Below are positions 1-10,630 of a stretch of 64,000 bases of DNA, one piece after another. A program made the translations under genes and the position numbers. This DNA comes from Pseudomonas putida (GTDB taxonomy: Bacteria; Pseudomonadota; Gammaproteobacteria; Pseudomonadales; Pseudomonadaceae): the NCBI RefSeq assembly GCF_009883635.2, contig NZ_CP026115.2:1178001-1242000 (forward strand), in the 5' to 3' direction. The notes under the pieces were generated by a model. That model was not told where the DNA came from. It ran no database searches and saw nothing but the letters and a program-made list of their open reading frames with translations. Position 1 is the first letter of the stretch, and each line of letters opens with the position of its first letter.

Positions 1-1124
1 TCCGAGAGAATCTTTACACTTCCGCGCTGCAAGTCCTGTGCCGCCACCTTGAAGTTGGTGAAACCCTGCTGGCGATGGATCATCACCAGGGTCTTTTCGT
101 CCGCCGACAGTTTCGGGTTGGCGTTGTAGTTACCCACGAATGTCACACGCTCGGCACCACCACCACTGACCGACTGCTTGTAGATCTGCGGCTTGCCGCC
201 ACGGTCAGAGGTGAAGTACAGGGTGTTGCCATCCTTGCCCCAGAACGGTTCGGTGTTGATGCCCGGGCCTGCAGTAACGCGGCTGATCTGGCGCGAAGCC
301 ACGTTCATCACGTAGATGTCCGGGTTGCCGTCCTTGGACAGCACGAACGCCAGGCGCGAACCATCAGGCGACCAGGCTGGCGCGCCGTTCAGGCCTTCGA
401 AGTTGGTCACCTGCTCGCGGCGACCGGTATCGATGTTCTGGACGAAGATACGCGGGCGCTTCTGCTCGAACGAAACATAGGCGATACGCTTGCCATCCGG
501 CGCGAAGCGTGGCGACAGGATCGGCTCACGCGACTGCAACAGGGTCACCGCACGGGCACCGTCGTAGTCCGAGCGCTGCAGGGTGTAGCGAGTGTTGTTG
601 GTGGAGAAGCGCTCGGCCGTCACGTACAGCATGCGGGTAGAGAACGCACCCTTGATGCCGGTGAGCTTCTCGAACGACTGGTCGGCAATGTAGTGCGCCA
701 TGTCGCGCAGCTGATCGGTGCTGCCCGCTACGCTACCGGTCAGCACTTGCTGCTCGGTGGCGACGTTGAACAGCGCGTACTGCACCTGCAGGCGACCGCC
801 TGAAGGCACGATGCTGCCAACCATCACGTACTGGGCACCCAGCGCTTTCCAGTCACGGAAGATGACTTCGCTGGCCTGGGTAGGCTGGCTGATCATGTTC
901 TGACGCGGAATCGGCGAGTAGTAGCCCGAATTGCGCAGGTCGTTGCCGATGATATCGGCCATGTCTTCTGGCAGCACACTGCCACCCTGCAGACCGAACG
1001 GCACTACCGCGATGGGCGTGGCCCGATCGCTGCCGCTGGTGACCAGGATGTTCTTTTCCTCTGCCATGGCCATGCCGGCCACGCAGCAGAGCATGACCAG
1101 CATTCCTCGAAGGAGTTTAATCAC
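1..1124 (-). CDS. tolB: Tol-Pal system protein TolB (partial, C-terminus outside window)
   Basis: Periplasmic beta-propeller of the Tol-Pal system, which links the inner-membrane TolQRA complex to Pal during outer-membrane constriction at division. About 374 codons are visible; the end of the propeller lies beyond the left edge. The N-terminus is a signal peptide ending in a Met-Ala-Met-Ala-type cleavage region, followed by the TolB N-terminal domain and WD40-like blades with repeated SPDG/KDG turns (for example the [13 protein letters not shown] blade). I start it at GTG 1124, which overlaps the tolA stop (GTGA) and follows a GAGG ribosome site about 10 nt upstream. The overlap implies translational coupling with tolA. 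Identification is firm. Confidence 0.97.
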   Translation of the reverse strand, partial: MIKLLRGMLVMLCCVAGMAMAEEKNILVTSGSDRATPIAVVPFGLQGGSVLPEDMADIIGNDLRNSGYYSPIPRQNMISQPTQASEVIFRDWKALGAQYVMVGSIVPSGGRLQVQYALFNVATEQQVLTGSVAGSTDQLRDMAHYIADQSFEKLTGIKGAFSTRMLYVTAERFSTNNTRYTLQRSDYDGARAVTLLQSREPILSPRFAPDGKRIAYVSFEQKRPRIFVQNIDTGRREQVTNFEGLNGAPAWSPDGSRLAFVLSKDGNPDIYVMNVASRQISRVTAGPGINTEPFWGKDGNTLYFTSDRGGKPQIYKQSVSGGGAERVTFVGNYNANPKLSADEKTLVMIHRQQGFTNFKVAAQDLQRGSVKILS

Positions 1125-2197
1125 AACGCTAGATCCTCAGGAGTAAATGTCATCTTGAACGAACGATAACGATTGAAATCGCTCGGCTTCATACCCTGCA
1201 TCTCGGTCAAACGACCGATATTCTTCACTGCCGCCACCGCCGAACTGTCGAACGGACCATCGCCACTGGACTTGATCACGCTGACACCGGTGACGGTGCC
1301 GTCCGGCAACATGTTGACCTGCAGGGTCACCGTCATGCCCTTACGCGCGGAAGGCGGACGTGCCCAGCCCTCGGCCGCGCGCATGCGGATCAGGTCGTCG
1401 AAGTCGCCGGCCACCTGGTCACCTTGCTCGTCAGCCAGGGCCTGCTGCCGCTCGGTGGTGTCGGACAACAGCTCGGCCAAGGCCTGGGCTTTCTTGTCTT
1501 CCGCCGACTTGCGGGCCGCTTCCTGTGCCTTCTTCTTCTGAGCATCTGCAGCGGCCTTTTTCTTGGCCTCTTCAGCTGCCTTCTTCTTCGCATCCTCAGC
1601 CGCCGCTTTCTTCTTGGCGTCCTCGGCTGCTTTCTTCTTCGCGTCCTCGGCGGCCTGCTTCTTGGCCTCCTCGGCTGCTTTTTTCTTGGCTTCTTCCTCG
1701 GCCTGCTTCTTCGCCTCTTCCTCGGCCTTCTTCTTGGCGATGTCGGCCTGTTGCTTCTCGGCGGCCTTCTTCGCCTCTTCGGCCTTCTTGGACTCGGCGG
1801 CTTTCTTCGCTTCGGCAGCTTTCGCAGCTTCCTCGGCCTTCTTGGCTTCGGCGGCTTCGCGTGCTTCTTCAGCCTTTTGAGCGGCGTCGGCTTTCTTTTG
1901 TTCCGCGGCCTTGATGGCCTCCTGCTCGACCTTCTTCTGCTCCAGCTGCTCGACTTCGGTCTGGCGCGAGGCGGTTTTCTTCGCTTCCCCGGCAATCTTC
2001 TGATTGGTCTGGGTAGTCGCCTGGCTCTTGGACTTGAGCTGATACAAGGTAGCCTGAACGATCGGCTTGGAAGGCGGCAGTTCAGGCGTCATGGCAAAGC
2101 TGACGAACAGCAGGGCGAACACCAGCACATGCAGGCCGATGGCCCAGACACTGGGCCAGAAGTAGCTTTCCGAGGCGGATGGCTCTCGCTGTTGCAT
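1121..2197 (-). CDS. tolA: Cell envelope integrity protein TolA
   Basis: Energy-transducing stalk of the Tol system, anchored in the inner membrane and contacting TolB/Pal. The 358-residue product has a transmembrane helix near residues 17-36, a long Lys/Ala/Glu-rich helical domain (about residues 60-245) built of [15 protein letters not shown] repeats, and a globular C-terminal TolA domain III (about 255-358) with the conserved [12 protein letters not shown] region. The repeats make other frames look open, and those are shadows. The ATG overlaps the tolR stop by one base. It lies third in tolQ-tolR-tolA-tolB. Confidence 0.97.
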   Translation of the reverse strand: MQQREPSASESYFWPSVWAIGLHVLVFALLFVSFAMTPELPPSKPIVQATLYQLKSKSQATTQTNQKIAGEAKKTASRQTEVEQLEQKKVEQEAIKAAEQKKADAAQKAEEAREAAEAKKAEEAAKAAEAKKAAESKKAEEAKKAAEKQQADIAKKKAEEEAKKQAEEEAKKKAAEEAKKQAAEDAKKKAAEDAKKKAAAEDAKKKAAEEAKKKAAADAQKKKAQEAARKSAEDKKAQALAELLSDTTERQQALADEQGDQVAGDFDDLIRMRAAEGWARPPSARKGMTVTLQVNMLPDGTVTGVSVIKSSGDGPFDSSAVAAVKNIGRLTEMQGMKPSDFNRYRSFKMTFTPEDLAL

Positions 2198-2649
2198 CAG
2201 GGCGCCTCGGTAATCAGGCCAACGTTACCGACACCGGCCTTCTGCAACCCGCCCATGGCGCCCATGACGGCGCCGTAGTCGACAGCCTTGTCGCCACGAA
2301 TGAAGACCTGGGTCTGCTTGCCCTGGTCGCGACCGGCGGCAATGATCTTGGTCACTGCGCTGGTCATGTCCGGCAAGGTCATGGCCTTGTCCATCTGCTT
2401 GTCGGTGTCGACTTCGCTGCCGAGGTTCCAGTAGTAGGTCTTGTCGGCCTTGATGGAGATGGTGAGGATCTGGACGTTGTTGTCCTGCGGCAAGGCTTCG
2501 CTGGAAACCTTGGGCAGGTCGACCTTCACGCCCTGGTTGAGCATGGGCGCCGTCACCATGAAGATGACCAGCAGCACCAGCATCACGTCGATGTAGGGCA
2601 CCACGTTCATCTCGGCGACGGGCTTGCGTTTGTGGCGAACTCGGGCCAT
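2197..2649 (-). CDS. tolR: Tol system protein TolR
   Basis: ExbD/TolR-family inner-membrane protein that works with TolQ to convert proton-motive force into TolA movement. It has 150 residues: a short basic cytoplasmic tail, one transmembrane helix (about residues 18-38) containing the conserved proton-path Asp in the YIDVMLVLLVIFM segment, and a periplasmic domain. Length and motif are normal for the family. It lies 14 bp after tolQ and overlaps tolA by one base, so it is part of one operon. Confidence 0.97.
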   Translation of the reverse strand: MARVRHKRKPVAEMNVVPYIDVMLVLLVIFMVTAPMLNQGVKVDLPKVSSEALPQDNNVQILTISIKADKTYYWNLGSEVDTDKQMDKAMTLPDMTSAVTKIIAAGRDQGKQTQVFIRGDKAVDYGAVMGAMGGLQKAGVGNVGLITEAP

Positions 2650-2663
2650 GGGCTTCTACCTGA

Positions 2664-3359
2664 TTACTCTTCGCTGGTGTGCACTTTGCGGTGCAGGATC
2701 GCCTGGAACTCGTCGGCGAAGGTGTAGTAACGGCCGATCAGCACTTCGCTGCGCGCCGCGAAACGGTTGTAGGCGATGACCGCTGGAATGGCCGCGAACA
2801 GGCCGATGGCAGTGGCGACCAGCGCTTCGGCGATACCCGGGGCCACGGTGGCCAGGGTGGCCTGCTGGGCACTGGCCAGGCCGCGGAACGAGTTCATGAT
2901 GCCCCACACGGTACCGAACAGGCCGATGTACGGGCTGGTCGAACCCACGGTGGCGAGGAACGGCAGGCTCTGCTCGAGCTTTTCTTCTTCACGGGAGATG
3001 GCCACGCGCATGGCACGCGCCACGCCTTCCATGACCGCATCCGGGTCAACGCCCTGCTGCTGGCGCAGGCGCGAGAACTCCTTGAAGCCGGCACGGAAGA
3101 CCTGCTCCACACCGGAATCCGGGTCCGGGTTGCTGCCTGCCTGACGATACAGCTTGGACAGGTCGATACCCGACCAGAAGCGCTCCTCGAAGGCATCCAG
3201 CGCACGACGACCGGCGCGCAGCATGGTGCTGCGCTGGAAGATCATGATCCATGAGGTGACCGAGGCGGCCACCAGGGTCAGCATTACCAGCTGTACCACC
3301 ACGCTGGCATTGCTGACCAGACTCCACATGGAGGTATGGTCGACGACGTTAGCTTCCAC
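2664..3359 (-). CDS. tolQ: Tol system proton channel subunit TolQ
   Basis: MotA/TolQ/ExbB-family protein of 231 residues forming the proton channel with TolR. Three hydrophobic segments are visible (about residues 16-36, 137-157 and 170-195). The conserved region with GLFGTVWGIMNSF precedes the second helix, and a long cytoplasmic loop lies between helices 1 and 2. Translation starts at GTG 3359, preceded by AGGAG seven bases upstream. The gene starts two bases after the ybgC stop, which ties ybgC to the tol operon as in many Gram-negatives. Confidence 0.97.
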   Translation of the reverse strand: MEANVVDHTSMWSLVSNASVVVQLVMLTLVAASVTSWIMIFQRSTMLRAGRRALDAFEERFWSGIDLSKLYRQAGSNPDPDSGVEQVFRAGFKEFSRLRQQQGVDPDAVMEGVARAMRVAISREEEKLEQSLPFLATVGSTSPYIGLFGTVWGIMNSFRGLASAQQATLATVAPGIAEALVATAIGLFAAIPAVIAYNRFAARSEVLIGRYYTFADEFQAILHRKVHTSEE

Positions 3360-3361
3360 GC

Positions 3362-3814
3362 TTATTCTCCTGCGTTCGATTGATTACCCGAGCCGTCCGC
3401 CACAAAGGCGTCGCGCAGCTCCGGGGGTATGGCTCGGGGTTTGAAAGTGTCGGCGCGCACGGCGGCCACCAGGAACTGCCCTTCGCAGAGCAGCGTTTCA
3501 TCTTTTTCCCGCCAGACCTGCTGCACGAAGCGCAGGCTGGCGCGATTGAGTTCAAGTACTTGCGCTGTGACCCTGAGCTCGTCGTCCAGGCGTGCCGGCG
3601 CGTGATAGCGGGCTTCGCTGGAATGAACCACGAACAGCAGGTTGTCCTCGGCCAACTGCGCCTGGGAAAAACCCAGATGCCGCAGGCGCTCGGTGCGCGC
3701 GCGCTCCATGAATTTCAGGTAATTGACGTAATACACCACGCCACCGGCATCGGTATCCTCGTAATAGACGCGACAACGGTGTGCGAACGGTTCCAGGCCA
3801 TTTTGCGCGCGCAT
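3362..3814 (-). CDS. ybgC: Tol-Pal-associated acyl-CoA thioesterase YbgC
   Basis: Hot-dog fold thioesterase of 150 residues acting on acyl-CoA or acyl-ACP; in E. coli it is the first gene of the tol-pal operon and is linked to phospholipid metabolism. The family signature [17 protein letters not shown] carries the catalytic Asp. A short N-terminal extension (about 10 residues) precedes the core. It is first in the tol cluster here, with two bases before tolQ. Confidence 0.95.
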   Translation of the reverse strand: MRAQNGLEPFAHRCRVYYEDTDAGGVVYYVNYLKFMERARTERLRHLGFSQAQLAEDNLLFVVHSSEARYHAPARLDDELRVTAQVLELNRASLRFVQQVWREKDETLLCEGQFLVAAVRADTFKPRAIPPELRDAFVADGSGNQSNAGE

Positions 3815-3939
3815 ACTCTAGTGCTTACTCCTCAGCTTGCCAATCCGCTGCGGCAACTGTTTTTTCTTCATTAATGTCGAATTGCCAGCGCGCCATCGGC
3901 ATGCCAGCGGTAGGACCACGAAAAGCCGGTTTTGATCTG

Positions 3940-4986
3940 TCATTCATCGCCTGGCTCGGAAAATTCACCTGCGCCTCCCAGGCTGCCAGGCACATTCAAG
4001 CCAAAGTGCAGGTAGGCGTGCCGGGTGACCACACGGCCGCGCGGCGTGCGCATGATGTAACCCTGCTGGATCAGGTAGGGCTCAAGCACATCCTCGATGG
4101 TGTGGCGCTCCTCGCTGATGGCTGCCGCCAGGTTGTCCACGCCCACCGGGCCACCGTCGAACTTTTCGATCATGGTCAGCAGCAGGCGGCGGTCGGAATG
4201 GTCGAAACCGCGCTCGTCGACGTCCAGCAGGTTCAGCGCCATGTCGGCCACGGCCTTGGTGATCTGGCCCTTGCCGCGCACCTCGGCATAGTCGCGCACG
4301 CGGCGCAGCAGGCGGTTGGCAATACGTGGCGTGCCGCGGGCGCGCCGGGCGATCTCGTAGGCGCCGTGGTCCTCGATGGCCAGGCCAAGAATGCTGGCCG
4401 AGCGGCTGACGATGGTCGCCAGGTCCTTGTCGCTGTAGAACTCCAGGCGCTGGACGATACCGAAGCGGTCACGCAACGGGTTGGTGAGCATGCCTGCGCG
4501 AGTGGTGGCGCCAACCAGGGTAAACGGTGGCAGGTCGAGCTTGATCGACCGGGCCGCAGGGCCTTCGCCAATCATGATGTCGAGCTGGAAGTCCTCCATC
4601 GCCGGATACAGCACTTCCTCGACCACCGGTGACAGGCGGTGAATTTCATCGATGAACAGCACATCGTGCGGCTCGAGGTTGGTCAGCATCGCCGCAAGGT
4701 CGCCCGGCCGTTCGAGGATCGGGCCCGAGGTGCTCTTGACCGACACGCCCATCTCCTGGGCGATGATATTGGCCAGGGTGGTCTTGCCCAGCCCGGGAGG
4801 ACCGAAGATCAGCGTGTGATCGAGCGACTCGCCGCGCCCGCGTGCCGCCTGGATGAACAGCGCCATCTGCTCGCGCACTACCGGCTGGCCGATGTACTCG
4901 TCCAGGCGCAGCGGGCGGATCGCACGGTCCTGAACCTCTTCTCGGTCGCGGCCACTGGCGGCAATCAGGCGGTCGGCTTCGATCAC
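3940..4986 (-). CDS. ruvB: Holliday junction branch migration ATPase RuvB
   Basis: AAA+ motor that drives branch migration with RuvA. It has 348 residues, a normal length. Visible motifs are Walker [10 protein letters not shown] (about 63-71), Walker [10 protein letters not shown], the sensor region GATTRAGML with the Arg finger zone, and a C-terminal winged-helix domain with [11 protein letters not shown]. The ATG overlaps the ruvA stop by four bases, giving the usual ruvC-ruvA-ruvB order. I did not find a convincing LexA box directly upstream of ruvA or ruvC. Confidence 0.98.
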   Translation of the reverse strand: MIEADRLIAASGRDREEVQDRAIRPLRLDEYIGQPVVREQMALFIQAARGRGESLDHTLIFGPPGLGKTTLANIIAQEMGVSVKSTSGPILERPGDLAAMLTNLEPHDVLFIDEIHRLSPVVEEVLYPAMEDFQLDIMIGEGPAARSIKLDLPPFTLVGATTRAGMLTNPLRDRFGIVQRLEFYSDKDLATIVSRSASILGLAIEDHGAYEIARRARGTPRIANRLLRRVRDYAEVRGKGQITKAVADMALNLLDVDERGFDHSDRRLLLTMIEKFDGGPVGVDNLAAAISEERHTIEDVLEPYLIQQGYIMRTPRGRVVTRHAYLHFGLNVPGSLGGAGEFSEPGDE

Positions 4987-5600
4987 TTGGTAATCATCCC
5001 TTTAAGGCTGCGACGAATGAGTTCTTCGCTGCTCAGGCCGGCCTTGTCCTTGATCGCTGCGATAGCCTTGCTCGCTTCCTGCGGCTTGTAGCCCAAGGAC
5101 ACCAGGGCGCTGACCGCGTCGGCCTCGGCAGACGACTCGCTGGCCACCGGCAGCGGGCCATCGGAGACCAGGGTGAACATGGCCGGAGAGGTTTCCCAGG
5201 CCTTGAAGCGATCCTTCAGCTCGACCAGCAGGCGCTCGGCGGTTTTCTTGCCGACACCGGGCACGCGCACCAGCACCGAGGCGTCCTGGGCCTGCACGCA
5301 GCGCACCAGTTCGTCCACTTCCAGGCCGGACATCAGCGCCAGTGCCAGCTTGGGGCCCACACCATTCAGGCGGATCAGTTCGCGGAACAGCTCGCGCTCG
5401 CGCTTTTCAGCAAAACCGTAGAGCAGGTGGGCGTCTTCACGCACCACCAGATGGGTATGCACGGTCACCGGCTCGCCAACCTTGGGCAGGCGATACAGCG
5501 TAGTCATCGGCACTTCCAGCTCGTAGCCCACGCCATTGACATCGATAATCAGGTGCGGCGGCTGTTTTTCCGCCAGGGTGCCGCGCAAACGTCCAATCAC
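4983..5600 (-). CDS. ruvA: Holliday junction DNA-binding protein RuvA
   Basis: Tetrameric junction-binding subunit that loads RuvB. It has 205 residues: an OB-fold N-terminal domain (MIGRLRGTL start), two helix-hairpin-helix motifs (around [13 protein letters not shown] and [13 protein letters not shown]) and a C-terminal RuvB-binding domain after an acidic/Ser-rich linker. It overlaps ruvB by four bases and lies 109 bp downstream of ruvC. That gap contains a GGGTGAA/TTCACCC hairpin without an obvious U-tract. Confidence 0.97.
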   Translation of the reverse strand: MIGRLRGTLAEKQPPHLIIDVNGVGYELEVPMTTLYRLPKVGEPVTVHTHLVVREDAHLLYGFAEKRERELFRELIRLNGVGPKLALALMSGLEVDELVRCVQAQDASVLVRVPGVGKKTAERLLVELKDRFKAWETSPAMFTLVSDGPLPVASESSAEADAVSALVSLGYKPQEASKAIAAIKDKAGLSSEELIRRSLKGMITK

Positions 5601-5709
5601 GTTCCGATCCTTTCTCTCGGGGAGCCGGTCGAAGACCGCTCAACCCTATCAGCAAATGCACCGGGTGAACGTTTCACCCGAACAAAATGTGTATCAGCGC
5701 ATGAAGCGC

Positions 5710-6234
5710 TTAAAGACGCAAGCGCCCACCGCGTCGCCGCGCCGTGGCCAGGCCGTGGGGCACCAGGCTGGAACGGGTGTGGGCATGGCACAGGGCGATG
5801 GCCAGGGCGTCCGAGGCATCGATCTGCGGCTTCTGGGTCAGCTTGAGCAGGTGCATCACCATCAGCATCACCTGCTCTTTATTCGCCCCGCCGCTGCCGG
5901 CGACGGCCTGCTTGACCTGGCTGGCGCTGTATTCGGCGATTTCCAGGCCGGCTTCAGCGGCAGCAACGATGGCCGCACCGCGAGCCTGGCCCAGCTTGAG
6001 CGCAGAATCGGCGTTGCGCGCCATGAACACCCGCTCGATGCCCATGGTCACCGGACCGTGCTGGGCGATGATCTCGCTGACACCGCGAAAAACAATCTGC
6101 AACCGCTCAGGCAACTCGCCGCTGCCCGTGCGGATACAGCCCGACGCCACGTACTCGCAACCACGGGCGGTCTGGCGGACCACACCGTAGCCGGTGATGC
6201 GCGAGCCGGGGTCGATACCAAGAATCAGAGTCAT
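5710..6234 (-). CDS. ruvC: Crossover junction endodeoxyribonuclease RuvC
   Basis: Dimeric resolvase that cuts Holliday junctions. With the start at ATG 6234 the product is 174 residues and begins with the conserved [10 protein letters not shown] strand carrying the first catalytic Asp. The [10 protein letters not shown] segment carries the catalytic Glu, and [14 protein letters not shown] near the C-terminus carries the last acidic pair. An upstream in-frame extension to 6288 exists, but it reads through REP-like sequence and is not family-like. It lies upstream of ruvA in the same direction. Confidence 0.97.
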   Translation of the reverse strand: MTLILGIDPGSRITGYGVVRQTARGCEYVASGCIRTGSGELPERLQIVFRGVSEIIAQHGPVTMGIERVFMARNADSALKLGQARGAAIVAAAEAGLEIAEYSASQVKQAVAGSGGANKEQVMLMVMHLLKLTQKPQIDASDALAIALCHAHTRSSLVPHGLATARRRGGRLRL

Positions 6235-6260
6235 AGCGCCTGCATGTTCAAAATGTACCG

Positions 6261-6353
6261 GCCTATTCGCGAGCAAGCCCGCTCCCACAGAGACCGCACC
6301 AAACCCGAGCCTGATGCAATACCGGTGGGAGCGGGCTTGCCCGCGAATAGGCC
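6261..6353. repeat. Inverted pair of P. putida-type REP elements
   Basis: Two copies of a GC-rich 29-30-nt motif face each other: 6261-6290 (begins GCCTATTCGCGAGCAAGCCC) and 6325-6353 (GTGGGAGCGGGCTTGCCCGC and on). They can pair into a long stem with a loop of about 34 nt. The sequence matches the well-known REP family of P. putida. It lies between yebC and ruvC on the minus strand and may stabilise the yebC transcript or act as a boundary. Confidence 0.85.
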
Positions 6354-6374
6354 TTCAAAGCCAACGGAAGAACC

Positions 6375-7121
6375 TTAGCCGAGTTTTTCCATGATCTCGT
6401 CGGAGATCTGCGCATTGGAGTAGACGTTCTGCACGTCGTCCAGGTCTTCGAGCATGTCGATCAGCTTGAGCACCTTCTCGGCGCCCTCCTGGTCCAGTTC
6501 GGCGCTGGTGGTCGGCTGCATGACGATTTCCGCGTCGGCGGCCTTGAAGCCCGCCTCTTCCAGCGCGTTACGCACGGCGTAGAAGCTGTTGAACGAGGTG
6601 AACACCTCGAACGAACCATCGTCGTTGGCCACCACGTCGTCGGCATCTGCCTCCATCGCGGCTTCCATCAGGGCATCTTCATCGATGCCCGGGGCGAAGC
6701 TGATCTGGCCCTTGCGCTCGAACAGATAGGCCACCGAGCCGTCGGTACCGAGGTTGCCGCCACACTTGGTGAAGGCATGGCGCACGGCGGCGGCAGTCCG
6801 GTTGCGGTTGTCGGTCATGGCCTCGACCATGATCGCCACGCCACCCGGGCCATAGCCTTCGTAGCTGAGTTCTTCGACGTTGTCGCTTTCGTTGGTGCCA
6901 GCACCACGGGCCACGGCGCGATCGATGATGTCACGGCTCATGTTGGCGCCCAGGGCCTTGTCCAGCGCCAGACGCAGGCGCGGGTTGGAGCCTGGGTCGG
7001 CACCACCCTGCTTGGCAGCGACGGTCAGCTCACGGATCCACTTGGTAAAGACCTTGCCTCTCTTGGCATCCTGGCGCTCTTTGCGGTGCTTGATGTTCGC
7101 CCACTTGGAATGACCAGCCAT
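6375..7121 (-). CDS. yebC: YebC/PmpR-family transcriptional regulator
   Basis: TACO1/YebC-family protein of 248 residues, beginning [13 protein letters not shown] as is typical of the family. The P. aeruginosa orthologue (PmpR) represses quinolone-signal genes; other members have been linked to translation of proline-rich motifs. The three-domain architecture and the acidic [15 protein letters not shown] region are intact. It lies between aspS and ruvC, as in other pseudomonads, and is separated from aspS by 109 bp containing a hairpin. Confidence 0.95.
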   Translation of the reverse strand: MAGHSKWANIKHRKERQDAKRGKVFTKWIRELTVAAKQGGADPGSNPRLRLALDKALGANMSRDIIDRAVARGAGTNESDNVEELSYEGYGPGGVAIMVEAMTDNRNRTAAAVRHAFTKCGGNLGTDGSVAYLFERKGQISFAPGIDEDALMEAAMEADADDVVANDDGSFEVFTSFNSFYAVRNALEEAGFKAADAEIVMQPTTSAELDQEGAEKVLKLIDMLEDLDDVQNVYSNAQISDEIMEKLG

Positions 7122-7151
7122 AACGACTCCGAATCCTTGAAACAGAAACAG

Positions 7152-7173
7152 GTTCCGCCCCGAAGGGCGGAAC
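7152..7173 (-). terminator. Hairpin between aspS and yebC
   Basis: GTTCCGCCC (7152-7160) pairs perfectly with GGGCGGAAC (7165-7173) around a four-base loop. On the minus strand it is followed by a moderately T-rich stretch (CTGTTTCTGTTTC). It could partly terminate the aspS transcript before yebC. The weak U-tract makes read-through likely. Confidence 0.5.
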
Positions 7174-7230
7174 GTGGGAATACTGCGCCGAAGCGCCGGG
7201 GCGCACCCGCCGGGATGCGCCCGGGGCCGA

Positions 7231-9006
7231 TTACTCGACCTTGGTCTGCTCGCGCAGACGGATGTGCAGCTCGCGCAGGGCCTTGGCGTCGACCATGCCA
7301 GGGGCCTGGGTCATGACGCACGCGGCGCTCTGGGTTTTCGGGAAGGCGATCACTTCGCGGATCGACTGAGCGCCGGTCATCAGCATGACCAGGCGGTCCA
7401 GGCCGAAGGCCAGGCCACCGTGAGGCGGTGCACCGAACTTCAGGGCGTCGAGCAGGAAGCCGAACTTCTCTTCCTGTTCTTCTGCCTCGATACCCAGCAG
7501 GCGGAATACCGCTTGCTGCATCTCCTTGCGGTGGATACGGATCGAACCGCCACCCAGCTCGGTACCGTTCAGGACCATGTCGTAGGCACGGGACAGCGCG
7601 GTGGCCGGGTTGGCCTCGAGCTCTTCCGGGGTGCACTTCGGCGCGGTGAACGGGTGGTGCAGCGCGGTGAAGCTGCCGTCTTCGTTCTCTTCGAACATCG
7701 GGAAGTCGACGACCCACATCGGCGCCCACTCGCAGGTCAGCAGCTCGAAGTCGTGACCCAGACGGATACGCAGCGCGCCCAGGGCCTCGCTGACGACCTT
7801 GAACTTGTCGGCACCGAAGAACACGATGTCACCGTCGACAGCACCAACGCGGTCGAGGATGTTGTTGAGGTTGGCCTCAGGGATGTTCTTGACGATCGGC
7901 GACTGCAGGCCTTCGACGCCTTTGGCGCGCTCGTTGACCTTGATGTAGGCCAGGCCCTTGGCACCGTAGATGCCGACGAACTTGGTGTACTCGTCGATCT
8001 TGCTGCGCGGCATGCTGGCGCCGCCTGGCAGGCGCAGGGCGGTGACGCGGCACTTCGGATCGTTGGCCGGGCCGGCGAATACCTTGAAGTCGACATCCTT
8101 CAGTTGGTCGGCAACGTCGACCAGTTCCAGCGGGATACGCAGGTCAGGCTTGTCGGAACCGTAGCGGCGCATGGCCTCTTCGAAGGTCATGTGCGGGAAT
8201 TCGCCGAATTCCAGGTCCAGCACTTCCTTGAACAGCTTGCGAATCATGCTCTCGGTGAGGCCCATGATCTCGGCTTCGTCGAGGAAGCTGGTCTCGATGT
8301 CGATCTGGGTGAATTCCGGCTGGCGGTCAGCACGCAGGTCTTCGTCGCGGAAGCACTTGGCGATCTGGTAGTAGCGATCGAAACCGGCAACCATCAGCAA
8401 CTGCTTGAACAGCTGAGGCGACTGCGGCAAGGCGAAGAAGCTGCCCGCGTGGGTACGGCTCGGCACCAGGTAGTCACGCGCGCCTTCTGGAGTGGCACGG
8501 GTGAGGATCGGGGTTTCGACGTCGAGGAAGCCGTTTTCATCGAGGAAACGACGAATGCTGCTGGTGATGCGCGAACGCAGGCGCAGCTTGTCGGCCATTT
8601 CTGGGCGACGCAGGTCGATGAAGCGGTAGCGCAGGCGGGTTTCCTCGCCGACGTCGGAGTACTCGTTCAGCGGGAACGGTGGGGTTTCCGCTTCGTTCAG
8701 TACGTTCAGCTGATAGCCGAGGATCTCGATGGCACCGGACGCCATGTTGGCGTTCACTGCGCCGTCCGGGCGCTTGCGCACCTTGCCGGTGATCTGCACG
8801 ACGTACTCGCTGCGCACGCGGTCAGCGGCGGCGAAGGTTTCGGCGCGATCCGGGTCGAACACGACCTGGGCCATGCCTTCGCGGTCACGGATGTCGAGGA
8901 AGATCACCCCGCCGTGGTCGCGGCGACGATGGACCCAGCCGCAAAGGGTGACTTCCTGGCCGTCCAGGCTCTCGTTCAGTTGGCCGCAATAATGGCTGCG
9001 CATCAT
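7231..9006 (-). CDS. aspS: Aspartyl-tRNA synthetase, probably non-discriminating type
   Basis: Class II synthetase of 591 residues that charges tRNA-Asp. An N-terminal OB-fold anticodon domain (about 1-110) precedes the catalytic core with [18 protein letters not shown] (motif 2) and [12 protein letters not shown] (motif 3), and the bacterial GAD insertion lies between. The sequence is very close to P. aeruginosa AspRS, which also charges tRNA-Asn. His31 and Gly82, which I recall as the positions tied to that relaxed specificity, are both present. This suggests the Asp-tRNA-Asn/GatCAB route is used; that last step is inference. Confidence 0.97.
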   Translation of the reverse strand: MMRSHYCGQLNESLDGQEVTLCGWVHRRRDHGGVIFLDIRDREGMAQVVFDPDRAETFAAADRVRSEYVVQITGKVRKRPDGAVNANMASGAIEILGYQLNVLNEAETPPFPLNEYSDVGEETRLRYRFIDLRRPEMADKLRLRSRITSSIRRFLDENGFLDVETPILTRATPEGARDYLVPSRTHAGSFFALPQSPQLFKQLLMVAGFDRYYQIAKCFRDEDLRADRQPEFTQIDIETSFLDEAEIMGLTESMIRKLFKEVLDLEFGEFPHMTFEEAMRRYGSDKPDLRIPLELVDVADQLKDVDFKVFAGPANDPKCRVTALRLPGGASMPRSKIDEYTKFVGIYGAKGLAYIKVNERAKGVEGLQSPIVKNIPEANLNNILDRVGAVDGDIVFFGADKFKVVSEALGALRIRLGHDFELLTCEWAPMWVVDFPMFEENEDGSFTALHHPFTAPKCTPEELEANPATALSRAYDMVLNGTELGGGSIRIHRKEMQQAVFRLLGIEAEEQEEKFGFLLDALKFGAPPHGGLAFGLDRLVMLMTGAQSIREVIAFPKTQSAACVMTQAPGMVDAKALRELHIRLREQTKVE

Positions 9007-9100
9007 GATGGTGGTTTCGCTTCTCGTGATTCGTGTATTCGTTGGAGGCCTTGGCCGCCCGGAGGGCTAATACTGCAAGACCCGGCTACTGCAATTCAAC

Positions 9101-9322
9101 TCAGTCGGCCTTGTCGCCGCCTGCCAGGTTCTTTTTCGCCCCGGTCTTGAAGTCGGTTTCGTACCAGCCATTGCCACTCAGGCGAAAACCGGGGACCGAC
9201 AACAGTTTCTTCAATGCCGGCGCCTGACAGGCCGGGCAGTCGGTCAGCGGCACGGCGCTGATCTTTTGCAGCGCCTCCATCCGGTGATCGCAGGAAGCAC
9301 ATTGATAGTCATAAAGGGGCAT
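9101..9322 (-). CDS. FmdB-family zinc-ribbon protein
   Basis: Small protein of 73 residues with two CxxC pairs (CASC near residue 8 and CPAC near residue 33), the hallmark of the FmdB/regulatory zinc-ribbon family. The start MPLYDYQC is characteristic. The C-terminal half holds GNGWYETDFK and is basic. Function in the family is unsettled. It lies 94 bp upstream of aspS in the same direction and is commonly found there in pseudomonads. Confidence 0.9.
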   Translation of the reverse strand: MPLYDYQCASCDHRMEALQKISAVPLTDCPACQAPALKKLLSVPGFRLSGNGWYETDFKTGAKKNLAGGDKAD

Positions 9323-9414
9323 GAACGTCTCTCGTCAACCACAACGCTGGCTGCCGGGGCAGCAAAAAGCGGGATTATATATGGTTAACCGACACTGCGC
9401 AGCCCGCCGGGCGA

Positions 9415-9741
9415 TCAGCGTGCACTCGGCGGATCGCGCAACCAGGCGACGCAGATCACCCGGATCAGCCCGCTGAAGTTGCGCACCCCGCCCTGACGCA
9501 AGTGCACTTCGCGATCGACATAGGACAGCACGGCACTGACCGAGCACTGGTTCGCTGCAGCGATCTGCTCGAGGATACCCCAATACACCGCCTCCAGGCG
9601 CAGGCAGGTGGAAAAACCATTCAACCGCACCGAACGCGAGACAGGCTGAGTCTGCAACATGTCGAAATCGTTCTTGAACGGGTCGATGCACTGCTTGCCA
9701 GGCCAGTGCCCTACCCTCACCGCACGCTTGATTGCTTGCAT
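9415..9741 (-). CDS. Ribbon-helix-helix domain protein
   Basis: Hypothetical of 108 residues. Residues about 38-80 (SVRLNGFSTCLRLEAVYW and the following helix) resemble the RHH_4 ribbon-helix-helix family, a small DNA-binding fold whose members are often annotated only by domain. The start at 9741 has AGGAAG seven bases upstream. It stands alone, with a terminator-like hairpin upstream (9835-9863). The target is unknown. Confidence 0.7.
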   Translation of the reverse strand: MQAIKRAVRVGHWPGKQCIDPFKNDFDMLQTQPVSRSVRLNGFSTCLRLEAVYWGILEQIAAANQCSVSAVLSYVDREVHLRQGGVRNFSGLIRVICVAWLRDPPSAR

Positions 9742-9834
9742 CGCGCCACTTCCTCAGTTCATTCAACTGGGGCTCAATGAAGCGCGGAGCGAGGTCTCCA
9801 AAGCAGCGGCAAAGCCTTCCCGCACAAACGAAGA

Positions 9835-9863
9835 GGCCCGACTGAAGCGGATTCAGCCGGGCC
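9835..9863 (-). terminator. Intrinsic terminator downstream of the dps-like gene
   Basis: GGCCCGACTGAA (9835-9846) pairs with TTCAGCCGGGCC (9852-9863) with one G-U pair and a five-base loop. On the minus strand it is followed by TCTTCGTTTG. It lies about 30 bp after the Dps-like stop codon. Confidence 0.7.
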
Positions 9864-9891
9864 CGCGGATAAGCCCTACAGACTTAACCGA

Positions 9892-10365
9892 TTACTTACC
9901 GTCCAGCAGCACCCGCAGCATCCAGGCCGTCTTTTCGTGCACCTGCATGCGCTGGGTCAGCAGATCAGCGGTCGGCTCATCGCTGACCTTTTCCACCACC
10001 GGGAAAATGCTGCGGGCAGTACGCACCACGGCCTCTTGCCCCTGCACCAGCTGGCGGATCATCTCGTCTGCAGGCGGAACACCCTCTTCCTCCTTGATCG
10101 AGGAGTGTCGCGCATAGAAGGCATACGAGCCTGGAGCCGGGAAGCCCAGCGCACGTATCCGCTCGGCGATCGAGTCAACCGCCAGCGCCAGTTCGTTGTA
10201 TTGCTCCTCGAACATCAGGTGCAGGGTGCGGAACGACGGACCGGTGACGTTCCAGTGGAAGTTGTGGGTTTTCAGATACAGCACGTAGGTATCCGACAAC
10301 AGGCGGGAAAGCCCTTCGACGATGGACTTGCGATCTTCTTCACTGATACCGATATCGATTGCCAT
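9892..10365 (-). CDS. Dps-like ferritin (DNA starvation/iron-storage mini-ferritin)
   Basis: Four-helix mini-ferritin of 157 residues. Conserved ferroxidase-site residues of the Dps family are visible in [12 protein letters not shown] (His) and in the [20 protein letters not shown] segment (Asp/Glu). Dps proteins oxidise Fe(II) with peroxide and protect DNA. I start it at ATG 10365, preceded by AAGGGGAA; the upstream in-frame extension has no family similarity. The P. aeruginosa homologue sits at the same place near aspS. Confidence 0.92.
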   Translation of the reverse strand: MAIDIGISEEDRKSIVEGLSRLLSDTYVLYLKTHNFHWNVTGPSFRTLHLMFEEQYNELALAVDSIAERIRALGFPAPGSYAFYARHSSIKEEEGVPPADEMIRQLVQGQEAVVRTARSIFPVVEKVSDEPTADLLTQRMQVHEKTAWMLRVLLDGK

Positions 10366-10630
10366 GAAGTTCCCCTTTCCATAAGGCTTGATGATCAAGC
10401 GGGCCCGACACACTGTATCAATACTTGGCGCAATCTGCCCATGACACAGGGCAAGCCATCGGCACCTGCCGGCTGCGGTTTGAGAAGCCCCCGTCTTTGC
10501 TGTTAAATAGGCACTGTGCCACCCGTGCGGACTGTCATTGCCGGGTGCATAGGCTGGCCTCCACGTGTTCGCGCTTTACACCTCATGCGCACCGTGCCGC
10601 CAGCTCTTCCTGTGATCGGCCTTATCAACT

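Noticed and set aside
1360..2278. Long open frames on both strands across the TolA repeats
   Set aside because: They come from the low-complexity Lys/Ala/Glu repeat. Only the tolA frame has a membrane helix, conserved C-terminal domain and operon spacing.
7174..9150. 658-codon open frame antisense to aspS
   Set aside because: Shadow of a high-GC gene; aspS is certain on the other strand.
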